A stretch of 12,590 nt of DNA from JANMJD01 sp031371195 (GCA_031371195.1 JANMJD010000302.1:1-12590), one strand, 5' to 3'. Shown: positions 1-6,900, counted from the first letter of the stretch. A program made the numbers and translations. The notes: a model not told the origin generated them from the letters alone.

Positions 1-140
1 CCGACGGCCGGGCAGGCCCGGGTGTTGGGCCACGAGCCGTTCCGGCGCGAACGCGCCTACTTGAGCCGGATGTCGTTGATCATGGGCAACCGCAACCAAC
101 CGCACTGGGACCTGCCGGCGCTCGACAGCTTCGATCTGCA
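1..140 (+). pseudogene. Unidentified coding-like fragment entering from the left edge
   Basis: Frame 1 is open from the window edge and has almost exclusively G/C third positions up to about position 135-140, which suggests real coding sequence. It is a hydrophilic stretch containing RRERAYLSRMSLIMGNRNQ and ending near LPALDSFDLQ. I do not recognise the family. Past about 140 the same frame turns into a Cys/Ser/Arg-rich shadow and stops at 280-282, while the adjacent frame becomes convincing permease sequence. The fragment is therefore most likely the truncated end of a gene joined out of frame to another gene. A single sequencing indel is less likely, because this part does not look like the membrane protein that should precede the permease C-terminus. 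Confidence 0.3.
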
Positions 141-422
141 ACGGCGTTCTGGCTGGTGCGGATGCACGAGGTCGAGGAGCTGTTCGGCGGCCTGCTCCCC
201 ACCGGCCAGTACCCCGTCGGCATCTATCCCGGTTGGATGCGGCTCGGACTCACGTTTCTCGTGCCCCTGGCATTCGCCGTAACGGTACCTGCGGTGGCCC
301 TGACCGACCGGCTGGACCGCGGCACCGTCGTGATGGCATTCGGTCTTGCCGCCGCCTTGGCCACCGGCTCCCGCGCATACTTCCGTCGCGGTTTGCGGCG
401 GTACTCCAGCGCGTCGAGCTGA
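138..422 (+). pseudogene. C-terminal remnant of an ABC-2 type permease (ABC2_membrane_6 / DUF990-like)
   Basis: About 94 codons ending in TGA encode what looks like the last third of an ABC-2 type transporter permease. The segment starts near ATAFWLVRMHEVEELF, continues through TGQYPVGIYPGWMRL, then two hydrophobic stretches (LGLTFLVPLAFAVTVP and VVMAFGLAAALATG), and closes with RRGLRRYSSASS. This order, and the RRYSSASS end, are characteristic of the DUF990/ABC2_membrane_6 family, whose members are about 260-270 residues long. The N-terminal two thirds, with four or so membrane spans, are absent: upstream of 138 this frame is only an Arg/Pro-rich shadow. The only nearby start candidates (GTG 156, ATG 162) would give a two-span stub, so I call it a remnant. 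Gene decay, deletion fusion or a chimeric assembly could each explain it. Confidence 0.6.
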
Positions 423-474
423 GGGTCACGGGCGAAGTCCTGCACGCCCGACGCGGACGCGACAGACTGCGAGG

Positions 475-951
475 GTGCGAGTATCGGCGAGAGTGGACTA
501 CGGGATCCGGGCCCTTGTTCAGCTCGCCGCCCTCGGCGCCGACGGCCCGGTGAAGGCCGACCGGATCGCCGAGGCCCAGGACATTCCCGTGCGATTCCTC
601 CTCGACATTCTCGGCGACCTCCGGACGCAACACGTCGTTCGCAGCCAACGTGGCGCCGACGGCGGATATACGCTCGCCCGACCGGCCGACGACATCGCCC
701 TCGCCGATGTTTTCCGGGCACTGGAAGGACCGATCGCCGTCGTGCATGATCTCAGTCTCAGCGATGCCGAGTATCCGGGTCCCGCGGCCGGCCTGGTCGA
801 TGTGTGGAAGGCGATGCGCGTCTCGCTGCGAGATGTGTTCGAACGGGTGACGATCGCCGACCTCGCCACCGGCAACCTCCCCGAACATGTCCGCCGCCTG
901 GCCCACACGTACGATTCGTCGACGACGCATGGGGCGTCGTTCGACGACTGA
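475..951 (+). CDS. Rrf2-family transcriptional regulator without Fe-S cysteines, candidate regulator of the cys operon
   Basis: This 158-residue protein has the Rrf2 layout: N-terminal RVSARVDYGIRALVQLA, a winged helix-turn-helix at about residues 25-56, the wing signature SQRGADGGYTLARP (57-70), and DIALADVFRALEGP (73-86). The GTG at 475 gives the canonical MRVSARVDYG start; a longer frame to 346 is antisense-like noise. No cysteine occurs anywhere, so the three-Cys cluster site of IscR, NsrR or RirA is missing. It should therefore not sense iron-sulfur or NO directly. Cysteine-free members such as Bacillus CymR control sulfur and cysteine genes through partner proteins. The gene lies 162 nt upstream of the cysD start on the same strand, with a dyad between them, so control of cysDNCQ is a reasonable inference. 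The SD is weak. Confidence 0.88.
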   Translation: MRVSARVDYGIRALVQLAALGADGPVKADRIAEAQDIPVRFLLDILGDLRTQHVVRSQRGADGGYTLARPADDIALADVFRALEGPIAVVHDLSLSDAEYPGPAAGLVDVWKAMRVSLRDVFERVTIADLATGNLPEHVRRLAHTYDSSTTHGASFDD

Positions 952-961
952 CCCATACTCG

Positions 962-986
962 CCGTCGGCCGCAGCTGGGCCGACGG
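962..986 (+). terminator. GC-rich hairpin after the Rrf2 gene
   Basis: A perfect 9-bp inverted repeat, CCGTCGGCC at 962-970 and GGCCGACGG at 978-986, is separated by a 7-nt loop. It sits 10 nt after the regulator's stop codon. It is followed by GCCCAAAAC rather than a T run, so it is not a textbook intrinsic terminator on the plus strand. It could be a weak terminator, an RNA-stabilising stem or a protein site. The position between the regulator and the cys promoter region supports a boundary role. Confidence 0.35.
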
Positions 987-1007
987 GCCCAAAACAAAAT
1001 CCTCTGA

Positions 1008-1044
1008 GTTCACCATCTCGATATTGTTGGTAAAGTTGGTGAAC
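1008..1044 (+). promoter_or_regulatory. Candidate promoter and operator for cysDNCQ
   Basis: An 8-bp perfect dyad, GTTCACCA (1008-1015) and TGGTGAAC (1037-1044), brackets a relatively AT-rich stretch. A possible -35 TTCACC (1009-1014) and -10 TAAAGT (1031-1036), 16 nt apart, each match 4 of 6 consensus bases and lie inside the dyad. The right half also contains a tandem 9-mer, GTTGGTAAA then GTTGGTGAA (1026-1043). A repressor bound to both arms would cover the promoter, and the Rrf2-family protein encoded just upstream is the obvious candidate. The elements are seen in the sequence; their function is inference. Confidence 0.35.
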
Positions 1045-1098
1045 AAAGCAGAGTTCGTCAAGAAATCCGACGGCTCAACTGCAGAGAGCCAGAAACAG

Positions 1099-1106
1099 AG
1101 AGAAGG
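1099..1106 (+). promoter_or_regulatory. Ribosome binding site that sets the cysD start
   Basis: AGAGAAGG is followed by a 7-nt spacer and TTG at 1114. This is a good Shine-Dalgarno match and supports TTG 1114 over in-frame TTG/GTG codons at 1024 and 1039, which lack one. Starting at 1114 also gives the normal CysD N-terminus and length. Confidence 0.65.
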
Positions 1107-1113
1107 TGCCGCG

Positions 1114-2034
1114 TTGAGTAGCGCGAAATCCGTCGAGGCGCAGTCGCACCTCAAAGCACTGGAGTCCGAGTCGATCCACATCATGCGCGAGGTGGCCGCT
1201 GAGTTCGAGCGCCCCGGCATGCTGTTCTCCAGCGGCAAGGACTCGATCGTGATGCTCCGCCTCGCCGAAAAGGCGTTCTGGCCGTGCAAGATCCCGCTCC
1301 CGCTGGTGCACGTCGACACCGGTCACAACTTCGACGAGGTGATCGAGTTCCGCGATCGCCGGGCCGCCGAGCTGGGCGTTCGCCTGGTCGTCGGCTCGGT
1401 GCAGGACGACATCGACGCCGGCCGCTCGGTCGAGGAGACGGGCCCGCGGGCCAGTCGTAACCGGCTGCAGACGGCCACTCTGTTGCGCACCATTGAAGAA
1501 GGCCGCTTCGATGCCGTCTTCGGCGGCGCCCGTCGCGACGAGGACAAGGCCCGCGCCAAGGAGCGGGTGTACTCGTTCCGCGACGAGTTCGGCCAGTGGG
1601 ATCCGAAGAACCAGCGCCCCGAGTTGTGGAGCCTGTTCAACGGCCGGATCCGCCAGGGCGAGCACATCCGCGTGTTCCCCATCTCCAACTGGACCGAGCT
1701 CGACATCTGGCAGTACATCGCCGATGAAGGCATCGAGATCCCCTCGATCTACTACGCCCACCAGCGTCGCGTTTTCAACCGCGACGGCATGTGGCTCGCC
1801 GACACCCGCTTCGTCACGCCGATGGCCAACGAGGTGATCGAGGAGCGCACGGTTCGCTTCCGCACAGTCGGCGACGCCTCATGCACCGGCGCAGTCGAAT
1901 CATCGGCGGCCACGGTCGAAGAGGTCATCGAAGAAGTCGCCGCCTCCCGCATCACCGAGCGAGGCGCCACCCGCGCCGACGACCGCGTCTCCGAGGCTGG
2001 CATGGAGGATCGCAAGAAGGTTGGGTATTTCTGA
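1114..2034 (+). CDS. cysD: Sulfate adenylyltransferase subunit 2 (CysD)
   Basis: The 306-residue product is the catalytic ATP sulfurylase subunit. With CysN it makes adenosine 5'-phosphosulfate (APS) and pyrophosphate from sulfate and ATP in the cytoplasm. It belongs to the PAPS-reductase/ATP-pyrophosphatase superfamily: the PP-loop SSGKDS is at residues 39-44 and HVDTG at 66-70. The CysD signatures GGARRDEDKARAKER (137-151), WDPKNQRPELW (162-172) and RVFPISNWTELDIWQYI (186-202) follow, and the usual end KKVGYF closes it. Length matches the family (about 300-310). The rare TTG start is chosen for its SD at 1099-1106 and the N-terminus LKALESESIHIMREVAAEF that follows. The stop overlaps the next ATG by one base (TGATG). 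The last codons are part of a 29-bp sequence repeated just upstream of cysN. Confidence 0.95.
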   Translation: MSSAKSVEAQSHLKALESESIHIMREVAAEFERPGMLFSSGKDSIVMLRLAEKAFWPCKIPLPLVHVDTGHNFDEVIEFRDRRAAELGVRLVVGSVQDDIDAGRSVEETGPRASRNRLQTATLLRTIEEGRFDAVFGGARRDEDKARAKERVYSFRDEFGQWDPKNQRPELWSLFNGRIRQGEHIRVFPISNWTELDIWQYIADEGIEIPSIYYAHQRRVFNRDGMWLADTRFVTPMANEVIEERTVRFRTVGDASCTGAVESSAATVEEVIEEVAASRITERGATRADDRVSEAGMEDRKKVGYF

Positions 2035-2036
2035 TG
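2008..2036 (+). repeat. 29-bp direct repeat, copy 1, over the cysD 3' end
   Basis: This copy runs from GATCGCAAG to TTTCTGATG. It encodes the last residues of CysD (DRKKVGYF), the TGA and an overlapping ATG. It contains AAGAAGG, a possible ribosome binding site, 13 nt before the ATG. Copy 2 is identical and lies exactly 68 bp downstream; the flanks on both sides do not match. Confidence 0.95.
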
Positions 2037-2102
2037 AGTCGATTGATGAGCGCGGTCCGACCAATTCGGCACGGTGATCGCAAGAAGGTTGGGTATTTCT
2101 GA
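2034..2102 (+). CDS. 22-codon ORF between cysD and cysN, possibly a duplication by-product
   Basis: ATG at 2034 overlaps the cysD stop and TGA at 2100-2102 overlaps the cysN ATG, so the ORF is perfectly fitted between the two genes. It begins MSRLMSAVRPIRHG and ends in the same eight residues as CysD (DRKKVGYF), because the repeat is in the same phase relative to each stop. It shares the upstream AAGAAGG that would also serve cysN. It resembles no family I know. It may be translated only as a bridge for coupled initiation, or be a scar of a duplication or insertion. The ORF is certain; that it is a functional gene is not. Confidence 0.3.
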   Translation: MSRLMSAVRPIRHGDRKKVGYF

Positions 2103-2104
2103 TG
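2076..2104 (+). repeat. 29-bp direct repeat, copy 2, over the cysN start
   Basis: This is identical to 2008-2036. The copy supplies the AAGAAGG at 2082-2088, the TGA of the intervening 22-codon ORF and the ATG of cysN in the same one-base overlap found at the end of cysD. The repeat ends exactly at the cysN start codon. Confidence 0.95.
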
Positions 2105-3364
2105 GAACTTCTCCGTTTCGCCACGGCCGGATCGGTTGACGACGGCAAGTCGACCCTCATCGGGCGGCTGCTCTACGACTCGAAGTCGATCTTCGAGGAC
2201 CAGATGGAAGCCGTCGAGCGCACTTCGACGGCGATGGGTTCCGAGTACGTGAACCTGGCCCTGCTCACCGACGGTCTGCGCGCCGAGCGCGAGCAGGGCA
2301 TCACGATCGATGTGGCCTATCGCTACTTCGCCACCCCCGACCGCAAGTTCATCATCGCCGACACCCCGGGGCACATCCAGTACACCCGCAACATGGTCAC
2401 CGGTGCCTCGACCGCCGATCTGGCGTTGATCCTCGTCGACGCCCGACACGGCGTGGTCGAGCAGTCGAAGCGTCACTCGTTCCTCGCATCGCTCCTGCGT
2501 ATCCCCCATATCGTCGTGTGTGTCAACAAGATGGACCTGGTCGATTACTCCGAGGAGATCTTCGAGAACGTCGTCAACGAGTTCAGCGAATTCGCTCGCA
2601 AGCTCGACGTTCCCGACGTGACGTTCATCCCGATCTCGGCACTGAACGGCGACAACGTCGTGACCCGTTCGGAGAACATGCCGTGGTACGAAGGGTCGTC
2701 CCTGCTCTACCACATGGAGCATCTGCACATTGCCAGCGATCGCAACCTGATCGATGCCCGGTTCCCCGTGCAGTACATCCTGCGGCCGTACAACGACGAG
2801 TACCACGACTACCGCGGCCTGGCCGGAACGGTCGTCGGTGGCACCTTCGGTGTCGGTGACGAGGTGATGGTGCTGCCCTCGGGCTTCACCTCCAAGATCG
2901 CTGCGGTCGAGACCTTCGACGGCCCGGTCGACGAGGCGCGTCCCCACGACTCGGTGACCATCCGACTGGAGGACGACCTCGATATCAGCCGGGGCGACAT
3001 GCTCTGCCGTCCGAACAACCGTCCCAACGTCGGCCAGGACATCGATGCGATGGTCTGCTGGATGACCGAGCGCTCGAAGCTCACCGCCGGAGCCAAACTG
3101 GCCATCAAGCACACCACCAACTCGGCGCGCTGCCTGGTGAAGGACCTGCACTACCGCCTCGACATCAACACCCTCCACCGCGAGGAAGGCATCGAGTCGT
3201 TCAGCCTCAATGACATCGGTCGGGTGACGTTGCGCACGACGGCTCCGCTGTTCTTCGACGAGTACCGCCGGAACCGCAATACGGGCAGCTTCATCCTGAT
3301 CGACGAGGCCACGATGGCCACCGTCGGAGCCGGGATGATCATCGGCCCGGCAGGTGGGGCGTGA
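2102..3364 (+). CDS. cysN: Sulfate adenylyltransferase subunit 1, GTPase (CysN)
   Basis: The 420-residue protein is the regulatory GTPase of ATP sulfurylase, coupling GTP hydrolysis to APS formation by CysD. It is an EF-Tu-like translation-factor GTPase: P-loop GSVDDGKS (residues 10-17), REQGITID (63-70), DTPGH (87-91) and NKMD (142-145). The beta-barrel domain follows from about residue 220 (RFPVQYILRPYNDEYHDYRG), then a C-terminal domain ending in VGAGMIIGPAGGA. All nucleotide-binding motifs are intact. It is a stand-alone CysN, without the C-terminal APS kinase fusion found in mycobacterial CysNC; the kinase is encoded by the next gene, whose GTG start overlaps this stop by 4 nt. The ATG start lies in the 29-bp repeat and overlaps the previous stop, so translation is probably coupled. 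Confidence 0.95.
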   Translation: MELLRFATAGSVDDGKSTLIGRLLYDSKSIFEDQMEAVERTSTAMGSEYVNLALLTDGLRAEREQGITIDVAYRYFATPDRKFIIADTPGHIQYTRNMVTGASTADLALILVDARHGVVEQSKRHSFLASLLRIPHIVVCVNKMDLVDYSEEIFENVVNEFSEFARKLDVPDVTFIPISALNGDNVVTRSENMPWYEGSSLLYHMEHLHIASDRNLIDARFPVQYILRPYNDEYHDYRGLAGTVVGGTFGVGDEVMVLPSGFTSKIAAVETFDGPVDEARPHDSVTIRLEDDLDISRGDMLCRPNNRPNVGQDIDAMVCWMTERSKLTAGAKLAIKHTTNSARCLVKDLHYRLDINTLHREEGIESFSLNDIGRVTLRTTAPLFFDEYRRNRNTGSFILIDEATMATVGAGMIIGPAGGA

Positions 3365-3987
3365 CGGTTCCCACGGCGACGAACATCGTCTGGCACCCCG
3401 GACTCGTCTCTCGCTACGAACGCGCCGTGGCACTCGGTGGTGCCGGAATGACCATCTGGCTCACGGGGCTCTCGGGGGCCGGCAAGTCGACCGTCGCCGT
3501 CGAGGTCGAGAAGTGGCTGTTGGCTGCCGGCCGACCCGCATACGTCCTCGACGGCGACAATGTCCGCCACGGGCTCAATGGTGACCTGGGCTTCTCGGCC
3601 GCCGATCGCACGGAGAATGTTCGCCGCGTTGCCCACGTCGCCCGGTTGATGGCCGATGCCGGCGTCGTCGCCCTCGTCCCGTTGATCAGCCCGTATCGGG
3701 CCGACCGCGATGCGGCACGGGCCATCCACGACGCGGCGGGCATTCCATTCGCCGAGGTGTACGTCGATACCCCGATTGCGCTGTGTGAGGAACGCGATCC
3801 CAAGGGGCTCTACAAGAAGGCCCGTGCCGGTGAGATCAAGGGCTTCACCGGTATCGACGACCCCTACGAGGCGCCGACCGAGCCGGAATTGCGTCTGGTT
3901 CCGTCCGACGGGGGGCCGACGGCGATGGCCGAACGCATCCTCGAAATGATCTCCGCCACGACCGCGCCCGAGAAGGACACCCCGTGA
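3361..3987 (+). CDS. cysC: Adenylyl-sulfate (APS) kinase (CysC)
   Basis: This 208-residue kinase phosphorylates the 3'-hydroxyl of APS with ATP to give PAPS, the universal sulfate donor. The P-loop GLSGAGKS is at residues 36-43, followed by DGDNVRHGLN (64-73), GFSAADRTENVRRVAHVA (77-94), ISPYRADRD (109-117), DPKGLYKKARAGEIKGFTG and the C-terminal DDPYEAPTEPEL. The N-terminal NIVWHPGLVSRYERA (8-22) is the usual lead-in of this family, supporting the GTG at 3361, which overlaps the cysN stop as GTGA. Length is normal. All catalytic motifs look intact. Since many actinobacteria reduce APS directly, a dedicated kinase hints that PAPS is wanted for sulfotransfer; this is inference. Confidence 0.95.
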   Translation: MTVPTATNIVWHPGLVSRYERAVALGGAGMTIWLTGLSGAGKSTVAVEVEKWLLAAGRPAYVLDGDNVRHGLNGDLGFSAADRTENVRRVAHVARLMADAGVVALVPLISPYRADRDAARAIHDAAGIPFAEVYVDTPIALCEERDPKGLYKKARAGEIKGFTGIDDPYEAPTEPELRLVPSDGGPTAMAERILEMISATTAPEKDTP

Positions 3988-4727
3988 ACGAACACGAACA
4001 TGCCGCCGAGATGGCCGTCCTGGCCGGGGCGGCGTTGCTCAAGTTGCGCGAGCGGCTGCGCGACTGCGCCGATCCGAAGGAGACCAAGGACCTCGGCGAC
4101 CGCACCGCCCATCTGCTGCTGATGGACGAGCTGGCCCGCCGATTCCCCGACGACGCTGTGCTCTCCGAGGAGGGAAAGGACGACTTCAAGCGCCTCGACT
4201 GCGAGCGGGTGTGGATCATCGATCCGCTCGACGGGACACGTGAGTTCGGCGAGATCGATCGCATTGACTGGGCCGTGCACGTGGCGCTGTGCGTCGGCGG
4301 CGTACCTGTCGTCGGAGCGGTGGCGCTGCCTGCTCAAGGCATCACGCTGTCGACCGGCAACCCGCTGCCGCTGCCGGATCGTGAGGACGGACCCATACGC
4401 ATCCTCGCCAGCCGAACCCGACCGCCGGCCCTGGTCACTGCCATGGTCGAGCGCTTCGGGGCGCAACTGGTGCCGATGGGCTCGGCCGGGGCCAAGGCCA
4501 CGGCCGTGCTACTCGGCCTCGGCGATGCCTACGTCCACGGCGGCGGCCAGTACGAGTGGGACTCCTGCGCCCCCGTCGCCGTCGTCCAGGCGTCGGGCCT
4601 GCACGCGTCGCGACTCGACGGCTCACCCCTCGTCTACAACCAGCGCGATGTGCTCCTGCCCGACCTCGCGATCTGCCGCCCGGAGTTCGCCGACCAGATC
4701 CTGCGGGCGGTCGCTGAACTGAGCTGA
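3984..4727 (+). CDS. cysQ: 3'(2'),5'-bisphosphate nucleotidase, PAP phosphatase (CysQ)
   Basis: The 247-residue protein belongs to the inositol monophosphatase superfamily and matches CysQ, which dephosphorylates PAP, the inhibitory by-product of PAPS use, to AMP. Metal-binding motifs are present: SEEG (61-64) in place of the common GEE, DPLDGT (80-85), a GSAGAK turn (166-171) and the C-terminal WDSCAP (192-197). The start is GTG 3984, overlapping the cysC stop by 4 nt, so it is the fourth translationally linked gene of the operon. Activity on PAPS or on inositol phosphates cannot be excluded from sequence, but the operon position makes PAP the likely substrate. No clear terminator follows in the 120 nt before the next gene. 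Confidence 0.9.
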   Translation: MNEHEHAAEMAVLAGAALLKLRERLRDCADPKETKDLGDRTAHLLLMDELARRFPDDAVLSEEGKDDFKRLDCERVWIIDPLDGTREFGEIDRIDWAVHVALCVGGVPVVGAVALPAQGITLSTGNPLPLPDREDGPIRILASRTRPPALVTAMVERFGAQLVPMGSAGAKATAVLLGLGDAYVHGGGQYEWDSCAPVAVVQASGLHASRLDGSPLVYNQRDVLLPDLAICRPEFADQILRAVAELS

Positions 4728-4847
4728 CGGACCTCTGTTGATGTCGAAGGCTCTGGTACGTTCTGAGTGAGATGACGTGGAGCCGACAACGGGTGGAGGT
4801 CGCCGTCAGGTGTCGAAACCGTGTTGCACGGGCGCAGAGGTAGTTCG

Positions 4848-5648
4848 ATGGACGAGAGGGACGGCTCGGGCGAGGAAACGGCGGCGAGTGAAGGGTCATC
4901 GCGACGCGGCACGCGGCGCGCCATCGCCACCGCCATCCCCGTGTTGGTGGCGATCGTGGTCGTCGCCCTGATCAGCGATCCGGCCCAGCGCGCCGATACA
5001 GCCTCGACTGCGTTTGCCTCCGCGTCGCCCCCTGAGCCGTCGACAGCCCCGATCTCCACCGGTGCCACGGCCACGTCCATCGTGATCGTCCCGCGACTCG
5101 AACCCACCGTGATTGACGACTTCGACCGAGACGATGCCGCGGTACTTGGCATTGCCGATTCAGGCCCGTCATGGGATGCGGTGCGGGGCACCTGGGCAAT
5201 TGACCATGGCGCCGCCGTGGTCAGCGAGTCGAACGGCCTCGGCGCACTTCGAAATCTGGCGATCCTCGACCTCGGCTCCGGTGACGGCTCGGTCGCGGCA
5301 ACGATTACCGGCAAGGCCATCTGCGGCGTAGTCGTGCGTTACTCCGACCCATTCAACTTCGTGATCCTCAAACGCGTCTCGCTCGTCGGACTGTGGAGTC
5401 TCGAGCAGAACGTCGCCGGAGCGACCCAACAGCTGACGATTCTGGACGACCCTGCGACCGATGTCGTCGACATCCGCCTTGATTTCGCCGGCGAAGAATT
5501 GACGGCGTACGTCGGCGGGGCATCTGCGACGGTGAGGACCGGCTTCAACCGGGAGCAGACCCTGATCGGGATGGTCGCTGAACGGGCGGAATCCACGACT
5601 TGCCGTTGGGATTCGTACCGTGCGTGGGCCGGAGCTGTCGATGGCTGA
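4848..5648 (+). CDS. Membrane-anchored extracellular LamG/concanavalin-like protein of unknown function
   Basis: The predicted 266-residue protein has an acidic then Arg-containing cytoplasmic N-terminus (1-24) and one hydrophobic span (about 25-43, AIATAIPVLVAIVVVALI). A Ser/Thr/Ala/Pro-rich linker (about 44-85) follows, then a beta-rich domain from about 88 to the end. That domain starts VIDDFDRDD and carries SGPSWDAVRGTWAIDHGAA, ICGVVVRYSDPFNF and a closing RWDSYRAW. This pattern resembles LamG/DUF1080-type jelly-roll domains that bind or surround carbohydrates. Only two cysteines are present (159 and 252), which could pair outside the cell. ATG 4848 is preferred because AGAGG lies 7 nt upstream (4836-4840); TTG 4821 is an alternative. 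The stop overlaps the acyltransferase start by 8 nt. The 120-nt gap before it may hold a promoter (TACGTT near 4757), but I see no convincing -35. Catalysis is not evident. Confidence 0.75.
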   Translation: MDERDGSGEETAASEGSSRRGTRRAIATAIPVLVAIVVVALISDPAQRADTASTAFASASPPEPSTAPISTGATATSIVIVPRLEPTVIDDFDRDDAAVLGIADSGPSWDAVRGTWAIDHGAAVVSESNGLGALRNLAILDLGSGDGSVAATITGKAICGVVVRYSDPFNFVILKRVSLVGLWSLEQNVAGATQQLTILDDPATDVVDIRLDFAGEELTAYVGGASATVRTGFNREQTLIGMVAERAESTTCRWDSYRAWAGAVDG

Positions 5649-6900
5649 AGACTTGGATGTCGGCGTGGCAGCGGTGGGGGAGCGCGAATCGGAATCGGCG
5701 TCCGGCGATGTCGTCGTTCCTGGCGTCAGGCGATACGTGGCTATGGACGGATGGAGGGCTCTGGCTGCTTTGTCAGTCCTGATCTTCCACACCGCCGGCG
5801 AGGGGTTCTATCTCAACCATGACGGTCTGCTGCCGTCGGTTCTGTCGAACTTCGGAAACTTTGGGGTCGCCATATTCTTCGTGCTGTCCGGCTTCGTCAT
5901 CTATCAGCCGTTCGTCGATTCGATCCTCGGCCGCACCCCGCTGCCTGCGAGTCGGCCGTTCTGGATCAAGCGCTTCTTCCGTATCTTCCCTGCGTACTGG
6001 CTGGCCCTCGCGGTGCATACCTTGTTCATCTCCAAGGAGTCGATCGGACTGGGTCAGCTTGTCCGCCGAGTGCTCCTCGTCGACGTCTATTCCGACGGCG
6101 GCGTGTTCAGCGGCTTCTTCATCGCCTGGACGTTGACTGTCGAGCTGGGCTTCTACCTCCTGCTGCCCGGATTCGCCCGGCTGATGGCGCACCTGACGCC
6201 CAGCGGAGCCGGGCGCCGACGAGTTGCGTGGATCCATGTCAGCGCGCTGTCGGCGGTGTACTTCTCGGCGATCGGGTTCCGTCTGCTGACCCGCTCGCAC
6301 ACGTTCGGCCTGACCGACGGTAGCTACTTGTCGACGCCCTGCTTCGTCGACTGGTTCGCCCTGGGGATGCTGCTGGCGTTCGCCGCGGCCTGGACGCGCC
6401 ACGGCGGTGTGATGCCCGACGCTGTCAGACAGTTCGGCCTACGTCCATGGTTGTGTTGGATCTGCGCAGCCACATCGTTCGCCGCCCTGCTCTACGTCCA
6501 ACGCAACAAGGCGGGCGTGATGGCGATCGAGAGCTACACCGACGTGAACGCACGCCATTTCTTCAACGGCCTGACCGCGTTCTTGTTGGTGCTTCCGGTG
6601 ACGGTGGCGAGGAAAGCGCCGAGTCTCGGCATCCGGGTGTTGGCCAGCAGATCGCTGGTGTTCCTCGGCTCGATCTCATTCGGCATCTACCTGTGGCACA
6701 CGCTGGTCCTGAAGGTGGTTTGGGATTGGGCCTCGACGAGCACGCCGGCGGCGGCGTTTTGGGGACACCTTCCGCTCGTTGCCATCGGCACTGTTGCCTG
6801 CGCAGTGCTCAGCTACCGTGTGGTCGAACGACCGGCGATCGAATATGCGAGGGCGTTGCTCGAACGACGGTCGGGCGTGAGCAGGTCGGGTCGGGAATGA
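5641..6900 (+). CDS. Acyltransferase-3 family membrane protein (OafA/YrhL-like)
   Basis: This 419-residue integral membrane protein belongs to the acyltransferase-3 family, which transfers acetyl or other acyl groups to sugars of cell-surface polysaccharides, lipids or antibiotics. Family landmarks are present: YVAMDGWRALAALSVLIFH (32-50) with the conserved catalytic-type His50, FFVLSGFVIY (79-88), RFFRIFPAYW (111-120), and WTLTVELGFYLL (163-174) with Glu168. FGIYLWHTLVLKVV and a terminal VVERPAIEY follow. About ten hydrophobic spans are visible. No SGNH or other extracellular domain is fused on. ATG 5641 has GGAG 6 nt upstream and overlaps the LamG-like gene; GTG 5620 is an in-frame alternative. 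The next gene starts 7 nt after the stop. The acceptor is probably the glycan made with the downstream AftD-like enzyme, by context only. Confidence 0.88.
   Translation: MAEDLDVGVAAVGERESESASGDVVVPGVRRYVAMDGWRALAALSVLIFHTAGEGFYLNHDGLLPSVLSNFGNFGVAIFFVLSGFVIYQPFVDSILGRTPLPASRPFWIKRFFRIFPAYWLALAVHTLFISKESIGLGQLVRRVLLVDVYSDGGVFSGFFIAWTLTVELGFYLLLPGFARLMAHLTPSGAGRRRVAWIHVSALSAVYFSAIGFRLLTRSHTFGLTDGSYLSTPCFVDWFALGMLLAFAAAWTRHGGVMPDAVRQFGLRPWLCWICAATSFAALLYVQRNKAGVMAIESYTDVNARHFFNGLTAFLLVLPVTVARKAPSLGIRVLASRSLVFLGSISFGIYLWHTLVLKVVWDWASTSTPAAAFWGHLPLVAIGTVACAVLSYRVVERPAIEYARALLERRSGVSRSGRE

Noticed and set aside
346..474. Upstream extension of the Rrf2 reading frame
   Set aside because: Overlaps the permease remnant and is Arg/Pro-rich; family members begin at MRVSARVDYG, encoded from 475.
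1024..1113. Upstream in-frame extension of cysD from TTG 1024 (or GTG 1039)
   Set aside because: It lies over the promoter-like dyad, lacks an SD, and adds 25-30 residues with no counterpart in CysD; TTG 1114 has a good SD.
1952..3433. 493-codon minus-strand open frame across cysN
   Set aside because: Antisense shadow of intact CysN/CysC coding sequence, with a Val/Asp/Arg-biased product and no motif.
4728..4847. Promoter before the LamG-like gene (TTGATG 4738 and TACGTT 4757)
   Set aside because: The spacer is only 13 nt and the -10 match is poor; a promoter is plausible here but I cannot place it.
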